DNA of 64,000 nucleotides from positions 124,001 to 188,000 of the forward strand of contig JADJAS010000002.1 of assembly GCA_016704145.1 (NCBI GenBank). The letters run 5' to 3'. Origin of the DNA: Rhodocyclaceae bacterium. GTDB taxonomy: Bacteria > Pseudomonadota > Gammaproteobacteria > Burkholderiales > Rhodocyclaceae. This document shows, one piece after another, positions 41,782-50,283 of this stretch. The notes beneath the pieces are model-generated. The model ran no database searches. It was not told the DNA's origin and saw nothing but the letters and a program-made list of their open reading frames with translations. Every line of letters starts with the position of its first letter. The first letter of the stretch is position 1. A program made the position numbers and the translations under genes.

Positions 41782-42183
41782 ATGAACATGCCGTCGATGA
41801 CCAGAGTTTCCGTTGCCGTTGCGCTGCTCGCCATCGGCACATCCGCATTCGCCTACGAAGGCGAGCTGAAGCGCGGCCGGCTCTATTTCCGGCAGATTTG
41901 CACGTCCTGCCATCAGGAAATGATCGGCAAGGCCATTGCCCCCAACGAGCGGCTGAAGGCCGACTGGGTGGCCTACATCAAGGCCGACAAGCACGACAAG
42001 ACCGGCAAGAGCCATCCGTCGGTCAAGTACTTCACCACCAAGGCCTATCGCGAGACGATCAAAGGCAAGAACAAGGCCGCCGAGAAACTGCTCAACGCCA
42101 ACGACGCCGACCTGTACACGGACGTCCAGGCCTGGCTGCAATACAGCGCCAAGGATTCGGACAATCCCTCCGGCTGCAACTGA
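41782..42183 (+). CDS. Small periplasmic monohaem cytochrome c
   Basis: 133 residues: signal peptide (cleaved after AFA, about residue 24), then one haem site CTSCH (about residues 40-44) in RLYFRQICTSCHQEMIGK. A C-terminal methionine ligand is not obvious; several histidines could serve. Upstream of a YeeE/YedE transporter and close to an octahaem cytochrome, it probably shuttles electrons in a sulfur or nitrogen respiratory chain. Confidence 0.85.
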   Translation: MNMPSMTRVSVAVALLAIGTSAFAYEGELKRGRLYFRQICTSCHQEMIGKAIAPNERLKADWVAYIKADKHDKTGKSHPSVKYFTTKAYRETIKGKNKAAEKLLNANDADLYTDVQAWLQYSAKDSDNPSGCN

Positions 42184-42185
42184 TC

Positions 42186-43445
42186 GTGGCCGGGAAAGCG
42201 GAAGCGGGCGGCGCGGCGCGGCCTGCCTGGTTGGAAGGGCTGCGCAAGGATTATCACGACGTCTTGGTCGAGCAGTGGTCGCCCTATCTCGGGGCGATCC
42301 TGATGGTCGCCATCCTGGCGGCGCTGATGATCAGCGGCCAGTTCTGGGGCATTTTCGGCGGGCTCAAGCTGTGGGGCGACTGGTTCAACAACGCCATCGG
42401 CCTCGGCCCGTGGCTCGGCGTCAAGCCCGAACTCGAAAGCCCGCTGTCGCATCGCATGTCGCTGATGAATGCGGCCCTGATCCTCGGCTCGTTCGCGGCG
42501 GCGCTGCTGTCGCGGCAATTCGCGCTGAACCGCGCGCCCAGGCTGGAATACCTCTGGGGTGCGCTGGGCGGCACGCTGATGGGCATCGGCGCCGCGCTGG
42601 CCGGCGGCTGCACCACGGGCGGCTTCTTTACGCCGGTGGTGCATGCGTCGCCCGCCGGCTGGGCGATGTGGGCCGGCCTGCTGATCGGCGCCGTCGTCGG
42701 CCTCAAGCTGCTGCTCTGGACGCTGGACAACATCACCTGGGGCTTGTCGGCGAAAGTCAGCGGTGGCGGATCGCCGCTGCTGCCCTGGTATCCGTGGCTC
42801 GGCGCGGCGGTGCTGTTGGCGATGGGCGGATGGGCGACGAGTTGGGCAAGCTCGGGCGAGGCCAGGCTGGCGTCGCGCGCCATCGTCATCGTGGCCGGCT
42901 TCGGCCTCGGCTTCGTCATGCAGCGGGCGCGGCTCTGTTTCGCCCGCGCTTTCCGCGAACCGTTCATGACCGCTGAGGGCGACATGACCAAGGCCATCAT
43001 CCTGGCGCTGGCGCTGGCCATGCCGATCGCGGCGGCACTGTTCGACAAGGAGGCCATGGACCCGTACATCGCCATCCCCGCGACCTTCTGGGCCGGTTCG
43101 CTCATGGGCGGCATCATCTTCGGCATCGGCATGGTCTTCGCCGGCGGCTGCGCCTCCGGCGCCCTCTGGCGCATGGGCGAGGGGCATCTGAAGCTCTGGG
43201 TGGCCGGCTTCTTCTTCGCCTGGGCGGGTTCCAGCTTCTCCGCCTTCGTCCGTCGCTGGAACCTGCTCACACCCGAGCAGAACATCGACACCATGCTCGA
43301 CGAGACCCGGGTCGGCGCCCAGGTCTTCCTGCCGCATGTCCTGGGCGGCTGGGGCTGGGCGCTGCTGGCGGGCTACGGCCTGCTGCTGGCCTGGTACCTG
43401 TTCGTGCGCTACAACGAATCGACCGAGAAATTCACCGTCCTGTAG
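42186..43445 (+). CDS. YeeE/YedE-family sulfur-compound transporter
   Basis: 419 residues from a GTG at 42186, 2 bases after the cytochrome stop. About ten membrane spans. The conserved cysteines of thiosulfate-type YeeE channels are in GGCTTGGFF, RARLCFARAF and FAGGCASGALWRMGEG. Members move thiosulfate, selenite or sulfur compounds. N-terminal 40 residues are soluble. Pairing with a cytochrome c and an octahaem protein suggests sulfur-oxyanion metabolism. Contains dispersed-repeat copy 10. Confidence 0.87.
   Translation: MAGKAEAGGAARPAWLEGLRKDYHDVLVEQWSPYLGAILMVAILAALMISGQFWGIFGGLKLWGDWFNNAIGLGPWLGVKPELESPLSHRMSLMNAALILGSFAAALLSRQFALNRAPRLEYLWGALGGTLMGIGAALAGGCTTGGFFTPVVHASPAGWAMWAGLLIGAVVGLKLLLWTLDNITWGLSAKVSGGGSPLLPWYPWLGAAVLLAMGGWATSWASSGEARLASRAIVIVAGFGLGFVMQRARLCFARAFREPFMTAEGDMTKAIILALALAMPIAAALFDKEAMDPYIAIPATFWAGSLMGGIIFGIGMVFAGGCASGALWRMGEGHLKLWVAGFFFAWAGSSFSAFVRRWNLLTPEQNIDTMLDETRVGAQVFLPHVLGGWGWALLAGYGLLLAWYLFVRYNESTEKFTVL
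42753..42776 (+). repeat. Dispersed 24-bp repeat, copy 10
   Basis: AAAGTCAG, CGGT, GGCGGATCGCCG, in a loop of the YeeE/YedE gene; in frame KVSGGGSP. Confidence 0.7.
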
Positions 43446-43579
43446 CGTAGCCCGTGGCGCGTGGGGCAGGGTCCGGGCTCAGCCGGGCCGGCCGCCGCGC
43501 GGTCGCCGCGTATCGTTGCGGGCCAGCCGCACGGGTGCCTTGGCCGTCGCCGGCAGCGAGGTGTGCCGCCGCGTCCCCC

Positions 43580-44206
43580 TCATTCTTCCGCATCCACTTC
43601 CTCCCAGCCGGTGATCATGGCCTTGATGTGCGAGGTCGGCGTGTGGCCGGCGGTGGTGAGGTAGAGGTGGGCGATCAGGAACACCAGCATCATGAAGGCG
43701 CCGGCCGTATGGAAGAACGCCACCCATTCGAGCGACAGGTACTTGTCCCAGCCCCAGTCCTTCCAGTTGCCGTAGAAAATGTAGAACCAGCCCGAGAACC
43801 AGATCAGCGGCCCGATGAACAGCATCACGCCAAGGTAGGCGAGCCGTTGCAGCGGATTGTGCTTTTTCAGGGTGGTGGCGCGGAAGGGGTGCGGCGCGTT
43901 GGTGAAGATGCCAGTCAGGTAGTACTTGAACATGGCATCGACTTTCTTCAGCGTCGGAATGTACTGGCGCCATTCGCCGGTGGTGAGGTGCCAGAAGATG
44001 GCGAATACCCACAGCCCGACCAGCGTCCAGGCAGCGATGACGTGGTAGCGGACGGCGGCCTTGAAGCCGAAGTTGCTGAAGGCGCCATGGACTTCGAAGC
44101 CGGTGAGCAGCAGGAAGATGATCAGCGCGGCCTGCGACCAGTGCCAGATGCGTTCGAAGACCTTGAAGACGTAGATCTTGGTGCTGTTGCCGTGTTGGGC
44201 GGACAT
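43580..44206 (-). CDS. Cytochrome b561-type membrane subunit
   Basis: 208 residues with four to five spans. Haem-ligand histidines lie in FERIWHWSQA, VRYHVIAAW, FWHLTTGEW and LIAHLYLTTAGHT. It resembles the cytochrome b subunits of hydrogenase/thiosulfate-reductase type quinol oxidoreductases. It starts 4 bases after the octahaem cytochrome gene ends, so it probably passes electrons between the quinone pool and that cytochrome. Confidence 0.87.
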   Translation of the reverse strand: MSAQHGNSTKIYVFKVFERIWHWSQAALIIFLLLTGFEVHGAFSNFGFKAAVRYHVIAAWTLVGLWVFAIFWHLTTGEWRQYIPTLKKVDAMFKYYLTGIFTNAPHPFRATTLKKHNPLQRLAYLGVMLFIGPLIWFSGWFYIFYGNWKDWGWDKYLSLEWVAFFHTAGAFMMLVFLIAHLYLTTAGHTPTSHIKAMITGWEEVDAEE

Positions 44207-44210
44207 GGTG

Positions 44211-45857
44211 TCAACCTGCCTTTCTTGCCATGTAGATGCGCAGCGCGCCGTGGCCGAGCACGCCGACCAGCGTGCCGAGCGCGGCGAGCCAGCCGATCAT
44301 GTCGAGCCATCGATTTGCGTCGCGGCCGGGCATGTAGATGCCCTTGACGCCTTGCAGGCGGCCGCTCTTGCTGTGGCATTGCGTGCAGGTGAGGGCGTCT
44401 TCCTTGGGCGCCACCATGTGGGTGATCGGCCAGGTCATGGTGGTCTCGACGAAATCGAACTTGCCGCCGAAAGGCTGGCCGGAGGCCTCGGCGCCGGCCT
44501 GCAGCGCCGCTTCCCACTTGAAGTTCTGCCAGAAGGCGGTGTCGTCCTTCTGACCATAGGCGACGGCGGTGTGCGGCACCAGCAGCGACTTGCTCTCGAG
44601 GTCGTAGGGCTGCTTGCCGCGGAACACCTTGACCGGCCAGATGCGCGACTGGCCGTCGTCGGCGCTGCCGTAGTAGTGGTTGATCTCGGTGATGCCATTG
44701 GTGTTCACCGCGTCGCCGAGCAGGGTGTATTTCACTTTGCCGTTGATCCACTGGTAGTCCGGCACCACGTCCGACTCGTACACGAAGTTGCCCTTGATGC
44801 TGGCGTAGGACTCGTGGCCGGCGCTGTCGAGCACCTTGTAGGGCTTGCCGTCCTTGAGCTTGCCGGCGGTGGACCAGTCCCAAAGCATCTTGGTCGGCTT
44901 GCCGCCGCGCGCGTACTGCGGGATGTGGCAGGTCTGGCAGGCGATCTTGTCGGTGTGCTCGTTGAGCTTGGCCGTCAGAATGCTGTCGTTCCTGTGCGGC
45001 TTCTGGTCGTGGCAGGACTGGCAGGTGGTCGGGTTGCTGTCGTCGACCTTGCCGCGCATGTGCCGGGCGCCGGCATCCTTGCCGACCGGCGTGTAGCGGC
45101 TGCCGGGGATGTTGTGGCCCTTGGTGGCGTGGCAGGTGCCGCAACTGAAGTTGAGACCGCCGGCGTCCATGTGCACGTCGAGATAGCGCTTGGGGTTCTT
45201 CAGCGAGGTGTCGAGGTCGCCATGCTTGACGGCATCGCCGCCGCCGCCGAGGAAGTGGCAGGCGCCGCAGGTGCTGCGGTTGGTGGCGCCGACTTTCTGG
45301 GCGACGTCCTGCAAATCGACGGCCGGCACCAGCTTGCCCGACTTGGCCGGGAACTCCATCTGCTGGTAGGCGGGGTGGCCGGCCAGTCCGGGCAGCTTCT
45401 TGTAGTCGCCGGTGGTGTCGTGGCAGACCAGGCAATCGACGTTTTCCTCGGACGCGAAGTCGAAATTCTTGTCCTTCCAGCCGTAGCCGATGTGGCAGGA
45501 CGAACAGAAGGCCTCGTTGGACTGGGTCGAGGTGCAGAAATTGTTGATGACGTTCTTCTTGCCCAGCTTCTGGCCGTTGTCGGGATTGACCCATTCCCAG
45601 GTCCAGTGCTTGGTCTTGTGAATCTGCTTGGCCGCCTCGGTGTGGCAGGACAGGCAGGCCTTGGTGACTTCCGGGCCGGTCTTGAAGTCCTTCTGCAGGG
45701 CGACAAACTTGCCGTGGTCGGCGGTGGTGCGCGCGGCGCGCTGTTCCACCGAGCTGGGCTGGGCCTTCGGCGTTGGCGCATCGCTCGCCCGCGCGCCCCA
45801 AGGCGCAGCCCAGGCGACGACGGCCAACATCCCCATCAACATGGTCTTGTGTTTCAT
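44211..45857 (-). CDS. Octahaem c-type cytochrome, tetrathionate-reductase-like
   Basis: 548 residues from the ATG at 45857 (GGAG 7 bases upstream). Signal peptide, then eight CxxCH sites: CLSCH, CSSCH, CLVCH, CGACH, CGTCH, CQSCH, CQTCH and CTQCH. A C-terminal membrane helix (WLAALGTLVGVLGHGALRIY) anchors it. The pattern resembles octahaem tetrathionate reductase (OTR) relatives, which reduce tetrathionate, nitrite or hydroxylamine. With the cytochrome b it makes a quinol-linked reductase module. The true substrate is not certain. Confidence 0.87.
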   Translation of the reverse strand: MKHKTMLMGMLAVVAWAAPWGARASDAPTPKAQPSSVEQRAARTTADHGKFVALQKDFKTGPEVTKACLSCHTEAAKQIHKTKHWTWEWVNPDNGQKLGKKNVINNFCTSTQSNEAFCSSCHIGYGWKDKNFDFASEENVDCLVCHDTTGDYKKLPGLAGHPAYQQMEFPAKSGKLVPAVDLQDVAQKVGATNRSTCGACHFLGGGGDAVKHGDLDTSLKNPKRYLDVHMDAGGLNFSCGTCHATKGHNIPGSRYTPVGKDAGARHMRGKVDDSNPTTCQSCHDQKPHRNDSILTAKLNEHTDKIACQTCHIPQYARGGKPTKMLWDWSTAGKLKDGKPYKVLDSAGHESYASIKGNFVYESDVVPDYQWINGKVKYTLLGDAVNTNGITEINHYYGSADDGQSRIWPVKVFRGKQPYDLESKSLLVPHTAVAYGQKDDTAFWQNFKWEAALQAGAEASGQPFGGKFDFVETTMTWPITHMVAPKEDALTCTQCHSKSGRLQGVKGIYMPGRDANRWLDMIGWLAALGTLVGVLGHGALRIYMARKAG

Positions 45858-45892
45858 GGTGTGCTCCGCGTGGTGTTCGGAAGGATCGTGGC

Positions 45893-46441
45893 TCAGCAAC
45901 CGCTGCCGCCACCGCCACCACCACCGCCGCCCTCACCGCCTGCCTTGGGCAGGATCAGTGGCGGCGCCGGCTTGTCCGGGTCCATGACCAGGAACTTCTT
46001 CTGGTCCTGGGCGACCTTGCCCATGATGTCGCCGACCAGCGGGCCGAACATCTTGCCCATCAGCCCGGCGTTCATGCTGCCGATGTAGACGCGCCCGTCG
46101 TTCTTCTTGTAGACGGAAATCTTGCAGGGCATGAGGATGGACAGGAAGCGCACCGCATCCTCGTTGAGGATGGGCTTGGAATACTTGGTGCTGCACGCTT
46201 CGACCATCATCACCGGCAGCGTGTTGCCGCCGTCGGCCTGCACCGCCTTGGCCGGATTGCGCAGGCCGGAGAGCGCCCAGCCGTTGCCGGCGGCCTGGAT
46301 GTTGTGCTGGATGCGGGCGACGGTTTCCTCGACACCGAACGGGCTGACGGTCTCGTTGAACATGAGTCCGCCCATGGCATTCCATGCGAGGACGCCGGTG
46401 AAGACGATGCCCGCGATGAAACTGCCGACGATTTTCAACAT
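45893..46441 (-). CDS. DUF302 protein with membrane anchor and glycine-rich tail
   Basis: 182 residues from the ATG at 46441 (a G-run 7 bases upstream). One N-terminal hydrophobic helix (MLKIVGSFIAGIVFTGVLAW), then a DUF302 domain (VEETVARIQHNIQAAGNGWA, LPCKISVYKKNDG-like). The tail is GGEGGGGGGGGGSGC, ending in cysteine, unusual for the family. DUF302 proteins are common beside sulfur-oxidation and cytochrome genes. First gene of the minus operon with the octahaem cytochrome. Confidence 0.82.
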   Translation of the reverse strand: MLKIVGSFIAGIVFTGVLAWNAMGGLMFNETVSPFGVEETVARIQHNIQAAGNGWALSGLRNPAKAVQADGGNTLPVMMVEACSTKYSKPILNEDAVRFLSILMPCKISVYKKNDGRVYIGSMNAGLMGKMFGPLVGDIMGKVAQDQKKFLVMDPDKPAPPLILPKAGGEGGGGGGGGGSGC

Positions 46442-46534
46442 GATTGATCCCCCGATCAAGTAACACTGTTTCCTTATATGCCGATACGCTTCAATACTTC
46501 TTGACTCAGGTCAAAGCGGTGCGCGATCCCGGTG

Positions 46535-46558
46535 AACGTCAGCCGTGGCGGGACGCCG
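46535..46558 (+). repeat. Dispersed 24-bp repeat, copy 11
   Basis: AACGTCAG, CCGT, GGCGGGACGCCG: perfect core, in the divergent gap between the DUF302 gene and the ATPase. Confidence 0.75.
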
Positions 46559-46594
46559 CCCGGACGAGTGTGGCTGGGGACCACCGTTTTACAA

Positions 46595-46615
46595 ATTGAA
46601 GTTGCAAGTTTCAAT
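46595..46615 (+). promoter_or_regulatory. Palindrome upstream of the ATPase pseudogene
   Basis: ATTGAAGTTGCAAGTTTCAAT, here described as two arms ATTGAA and TTCAAT around TTGCAA: a near-perfect inverted repeat 17 bases before the start; possible operator. Confidence 0.45.
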
Positions 46616-46631
46616 GTGTAGGATGGCGACC

Positions 46632-47789
46632 ATGATCCCCCGCGACGCCCATGCCACGCTCGCGCGCCTGGCGCGCGGCTTTCCCGTGCTTGCCCTGACC
46701 GGTCCGCGCCAGTCGGGCAAGACCACCCTGGCCCGCGCCGCCTTTCCCGACAAGCCCTACGTCAGCCTCGAGAACCCGGAGCAGCGCGCCTTTGCCCTGA
46801 GCGACCCGCGCCGTTTCCTCGCCGGCTTGCCGGACGGTGCCGTCATCGACGAAGTGCAACGCTGTCCGGAGCTGTTCTCGTGGCTGCAAGGCTGGGTGGA
46901 CGAGCGTCGCTGCATGGGGGATTTCGTGCTCACGGGGTCGCGGCAGTTCGGCTTGATGTCGGCCATGACTTAATCCCTTGCCGGTCGTGTCGGCCTGGTG
47001 CAACTGCTGCCGTTGACGCAAACGGAGCTGGCCGGGACGGGACTGGCGCCGGCCGACCTCGATGCCGTCTTGTGGCAGGGCGCCTATCCGGCGTTGTACG
47101 ATCGCGATCTTGCGCCGGATGACTGGTTTCCCAACTATGTCGCCACGTATGTCGAGCGCGATGTCCGGCAGTTGCTGGCGGTGCGCGAACTGGGAACCTT
47201 CCAGCGTTTCCTCGGCATGTGCGCGGCCCGTTGCGGCCAGCTGCTCAATTTGTCGTCGCTGGCCGCCGACTGCGGCATCAGCCACGTCACCGCGCGCGAG
47301 TGGCTCACGGTCCTGGAGGCGAGCTATGTCGTTCGCCTGCTGCCGCCCTATCACCGCAACTTCGGCAAGCGGCTGGTCAAGACGCCCAAGCTGTACTTCG
47401 TCGATGTCGGCCTGGCCGCGTGGCTGCTGGGCATTCGCGGGGCAGGCGCCCTGGCCGCTCACGCCATGCGCGGCGCGCTATTCGAAAACTTCGTGATCGG
47501 CGAATTCATCAAGCAGCGATTCAACGCCGGACAGCCCGCCGAGCTGTATTTCTGGCGCGACAACCTTGGCCACGAGGTTGACCTGCTGTTCGAAACCGAG
47601 GGCAAGCTGCAAGCGGTGGAGATCAAGTCCGGCATGACCTTCGCGTCCGACTGGACCGCCGCCGCCGCCCGCTGGAAGCAGTTTGCCGGCGATGCGGCGC
47701 GGCAACCGTGGATCATCTACGGCGGCGAGCAGTCGTTCGACACCGAGGCGTGTCGGGTTTTCCCCTGGCGGAGCCTTCGGCACGCCTAG
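46632..47789 (+). pseudogene. DUF4143-type AAA ATPase interrupted by a nonsense codon
   Basis: The reading frame is continuous except for one TAA at 46971-46973. Before it are Walker A GPRQSGKTT, Walker B GAVIDEVQRCPE and FVLTGSRQFGLMSAMT; after it SLAGRVGLVQLLPLTQTEL, YVERDVRQL and the DUF4143 nuclease-like end GHEVDLLFET. Relatives have a glutamine where the TAA stands, so a single CAA to TAA change explains it. Without it the protein would be about 386 residues. Such ATPases often accompany mobile or defence loci. The second half could start at a GTG/ATG near 46998. Confidence 0.85.
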
Positions 47790-48397
47790 GCGCGAACGAG
47801 CACGACGGCGAGCTCGGCCTGGCCGACCACGGGCCTGACGATGGTGTAGGGAGGCTTGGGCCATCGCCAGGCCGGTTCGGGAAACAGGGCGCGCATGGCG
47901 TTGATGTCGCCGTGGTAGGGCGGCCCTTCGATGAAACCTTCGGCGGCGCCGTCCTTGCGCGCCTGCATGAACAGCGCCAGCAGTTGGCCGCCGGGACGCA
48001 GCCAGCGATGCAGTTGCGCGGCGTAGCGCTGCCAATGATCCGGGTAGAGCGCGCACAGGCAGGCCTGTTCCAGCACCGCGTCAGCGGGCGCGGCCGGCTG
48101 CCAGGTCAGGACGTCGGCCTCGATCAGTTCGGCATCGAGCGAGCGTTGGGCAAGCAGCGCGCGGCAACGGTCGAGCGCACTGGCGGCGTAATCGATACCG
48201 ACCACCGTCATGCCGGCCGCGGCCAGCGCTTCGACTTCCCAGCCCTGGCCGCAGCCGGGCACGATGATGTGATTGCCCGCCGCCAGCGTGCCGTCGGCGA
48301 TCCAGCGGCCGATCTGGGCATCGGCGCCGCCGCGATCCCAGGGGATTTCGCCGGTGGCGAAACGTTCCTGCCAGAAGTCCTTGCCGGGTCCGGCCAT
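47786..48397 (-). CDS. Thiopurine S-methyltransferase-like SAM methyltransferase
   Basis: 203 residues from the ATG at 48397; a TTG at 48403 that overlaps the upstream stop is possible. FWQERFATGEIPWDRGGAD and IVPGCGQGWEVEALAAAG (SAM motif I), then GIDYAASALDR and EQACLCALYPDHW are the TPMT-type signatures. Bacterial members methylate thiols, selenite or tellurite. Coupled to the U32 gene. Convergent with the ATPase pseudogene, overlapping its end by 4 bases. Confidence 0.85.
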   Translation of the reverse strand: MAGPGKDFWQERFATGEIPWDRGGADAQIGRWIADGTLAAGNHIIVPGCGQGWEVEALAAAGMTVVGIDYAASALDRCRALLAQRSLDAELIEADVLTWQPAAPADAVLEQACLCALYPDHWQRYAAQLHRWLRPGGQLLALFMQARKDGAAEGFIEGPPYHGDINAMRALFPEPAWRWPKPPYTIVRPVVGQAELAVVLVRA

Positions 48398-48399
48398 GT

Positions 48400-50283
48400 T
48401 CAACGCGCCGCGAGGATATGTTGCTTGATTCTACCGACGACGTGCATCTCGCAAGCTCGGCAGTCGAATTCCAGCCGCAGCTTGTCGTTGCCATTGACCA
48501 GCACCATCGGCTCGGCGCGGAGCTGGCCCTGCACGCCGGCAACGCCCTTCGCCTGCTTCGGGCACAGGCTGAAGGAATAGCGCAGGCAGTGGCGGGTGAT
48601 CATCAGCGGCACCTCGCCGGTTTCCTCGTGGGCTTCGTAGGCGGCGGCGATCAGCCTGACGCCGTGCTTCTCGTAGAAGCGGCGTGCTGCCGCGTTGTAC
48701 ACATTGGCGAGAAAAGAGAGGGTTGCTTCCGGGTACGGCGTGGGCGGTTCGATGGCGGGGCGGCGCAGCGGCCTTCGATAGCCGGCGCGGCGGGCTTCGA
48801 CCAACGCGGCGACCGCATCGCGGCGTAACTGGTTGAGCAGCGAGTTGGGTACGAAGCGGGGTTCCGGCCATTCGACGACGAGCTTGGCCAGATCGAAGTC
48901 CGTATTGCCCAGCCGGCCGAGTTGTTCGCGTATCGTCATTTCGGCCTTCTCGGCGTTCCGCGAAGACTGACTTTCGCAGGCGATCCGGGCGGTCGCCGCA
49001 ATGCCGTCGCTGTCGGCAAGCGTTAGTGAGTAACCGTCATTGGTCGCAGCGAAGCGCGCGTCGACCGGAATCTTCCGTTCGGCCGACTTTTTCATCAGCG
49101 CCTGTTCCCAGGCGTGGTCACGGTTGCGGCTGATGGCAAGGCCGACCTTGAGACCGGGCAGATCCTTGATCGGCTTGTCCGGATGCACCCGCCAGAGGTT
49201 CTCGCCGATGCGCTCGACCGTGTTGGCCTGCATGCCCGTCGCCTCGCGCTTGTTCAGCCACGCGAGTCCGTCGCCGTTGGCCATCGTCTGTGCGGTTTCG
49301 ATGTCGATGAAGTCGGTACCGACCTTGGCAATCGTCCCCAGCGGCGTGCCGACGAAAGCCGGCGTGTCGAAGGCGCCAATGTCGGCCTGCCGGCCGCGGC
49401 TGAAATAGTCGGTCGAGCCGCGGTGAAAGGTCTTGTCGGGATCGGGTGTGAAGAACAGTTTCGTCCTGCCGCTAGCCGTCGCCGGTTCGCCGAGCCGGTC
49501 GAGCAGCCGGCGATAATGGCCGACGACGTTCTTCACATAGGGCGCGTCCTTGTAGCGGCCCTCGATCTTGAAGCTGCCGACGCCGGCGTCGATCAGCGAC
49601 CGCAGGTTGGCGCTCTGGTTGTTGTCCTTCAGCGACAGCACGTGCTTCTGGAAAGCCACCACCTGGCCGCGCATGTCCTGCAGGGTATAGGGCAGGCGGC
49701 AGGCCTGCGAGCAGTCGCCGCGATTGGCGCTGCGGCCGGTCTGGGCATGGCTGATGGAGCACTGGCCGGAGTAGGCGACGCACAGCGCGCCATGGACGAA
49801 ATGCTCGATGACCACATCGGCCGGCACGGCGGCGCGCACGGCGGCGATTTCCGGGATCGTCAGTTCGCGCGCCAGCACGATCTGCGAAAAGCCGGCATCG
49901 GCAAGGAAGCGCGCCTTCTCCGGCGTGCGGATATCGCACTGGGTCGAGGCGTGCAGGTCGATGGGCGGCAGGTCGAGTTCCAAGAGACCCATGTCCTGCA
50001 CGATCAGCGCATCGACGCCGGCGTCCCAGCACTGCTGGGCCAACTGGCGTGCCAGCTCCAGTTCGTCGTCGTGCAGGATGGTGTTGAGCGTGACGTGGAT
50101 GCGGGCGTGAAACCTGTGCGCGAACTCGACCAGCGCCGCGATGTCCTGCATGGAATTGCCGGCCTTGTCGCGCGCGCCGAAGGCCGGGCCGCCGATGTAC
50201 ACCGCATCGGCGCCGTGCAGGATGGCCTCGCGGCCGATCTCGGCCGTCCTGGCCGGCGCGAGCAGCTCTATACGACGGGTCAC
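48400..50283 (-). CDS. rlhA: U32-family protein, 23S rRNA C2501 hydroxylase RlhA-like
   Basis: 627 residues. MTRRIELLAPARTAEIGREA, ADAVYIGGPAFGAR, then EHFVHGALCVAYSGQCSISH and NRGDCSQACRLPYTL are the U32 signature with conserved cysteines for an Fe-S cluster. The long form with a C-terminal domain (CPKQAKGV, LEFDCRACEM) matches RlhA rather than the short YhbU/YhbV proteins. GTG start overlapping the stop of the helicase gene. It probably hydroxylates a 23S rRNA cytosine. Confidence 0.85.
   Translation of the reverse strand: MTRRIELLAPARTAEIGREAILHGADAVYIGGPAFGARDKAGNSMQDIAALVEFAHRFHARIHVTLNTILHDDELELARQLAQQCWDAGVDALIVQDMGLLELDLPPIDLHASTQCDIRTPEKARFLADAGFSQIVLARELTIPEIAAVRAAVPADVVIEHFVHGALCVAYSGQCSISHAQTGRSANRGDCSQACRLPYTLQDMRGQVVAFQKHVLSLKDNNQSANLRSLIDAGVGSFKIEGRYKDAPYVKNVVGHYRRLLDRLGEPATASGRTKLFFTPDPDKTFHRGSTDYFSRGRQADIGAFDTPAFVGTPLGTIAKVGTDFIDIETAQTMANGDGLAWLNKREATGMQANTVERIGENLWRVHPDKPIKDLPGLKVGLAISRNRDHAWEQALMKKSAERKIPVDARFAATNDGYSLTLADSDGIAATARIACESQSSRNAEKAEMTIREQLGRLGNTDFDLAKLVVEWPEPRFVPNSLLNQLRRDAVAALVEARRAGYRRPLRRPAIEPPTPYPEATLSFLANVYNAAARRFYEKHGVRLIAAAYEAHEETGEVPLMITRHCLRYSFSLCPKQAKGVAGVQGQLRAEPMVLVNGNDKLRLEFDCRACEMHVVGRIKQHILAAR
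48951..48974 (-). repeat. Dispersed 24-bp repeat, copy 12
   Basis: On the minus strand AAAGTCAG, TCTT, CGCGGAACGCCG, inside rlhA; encodes ESQSSRNAEK. Confidence 0.65.
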
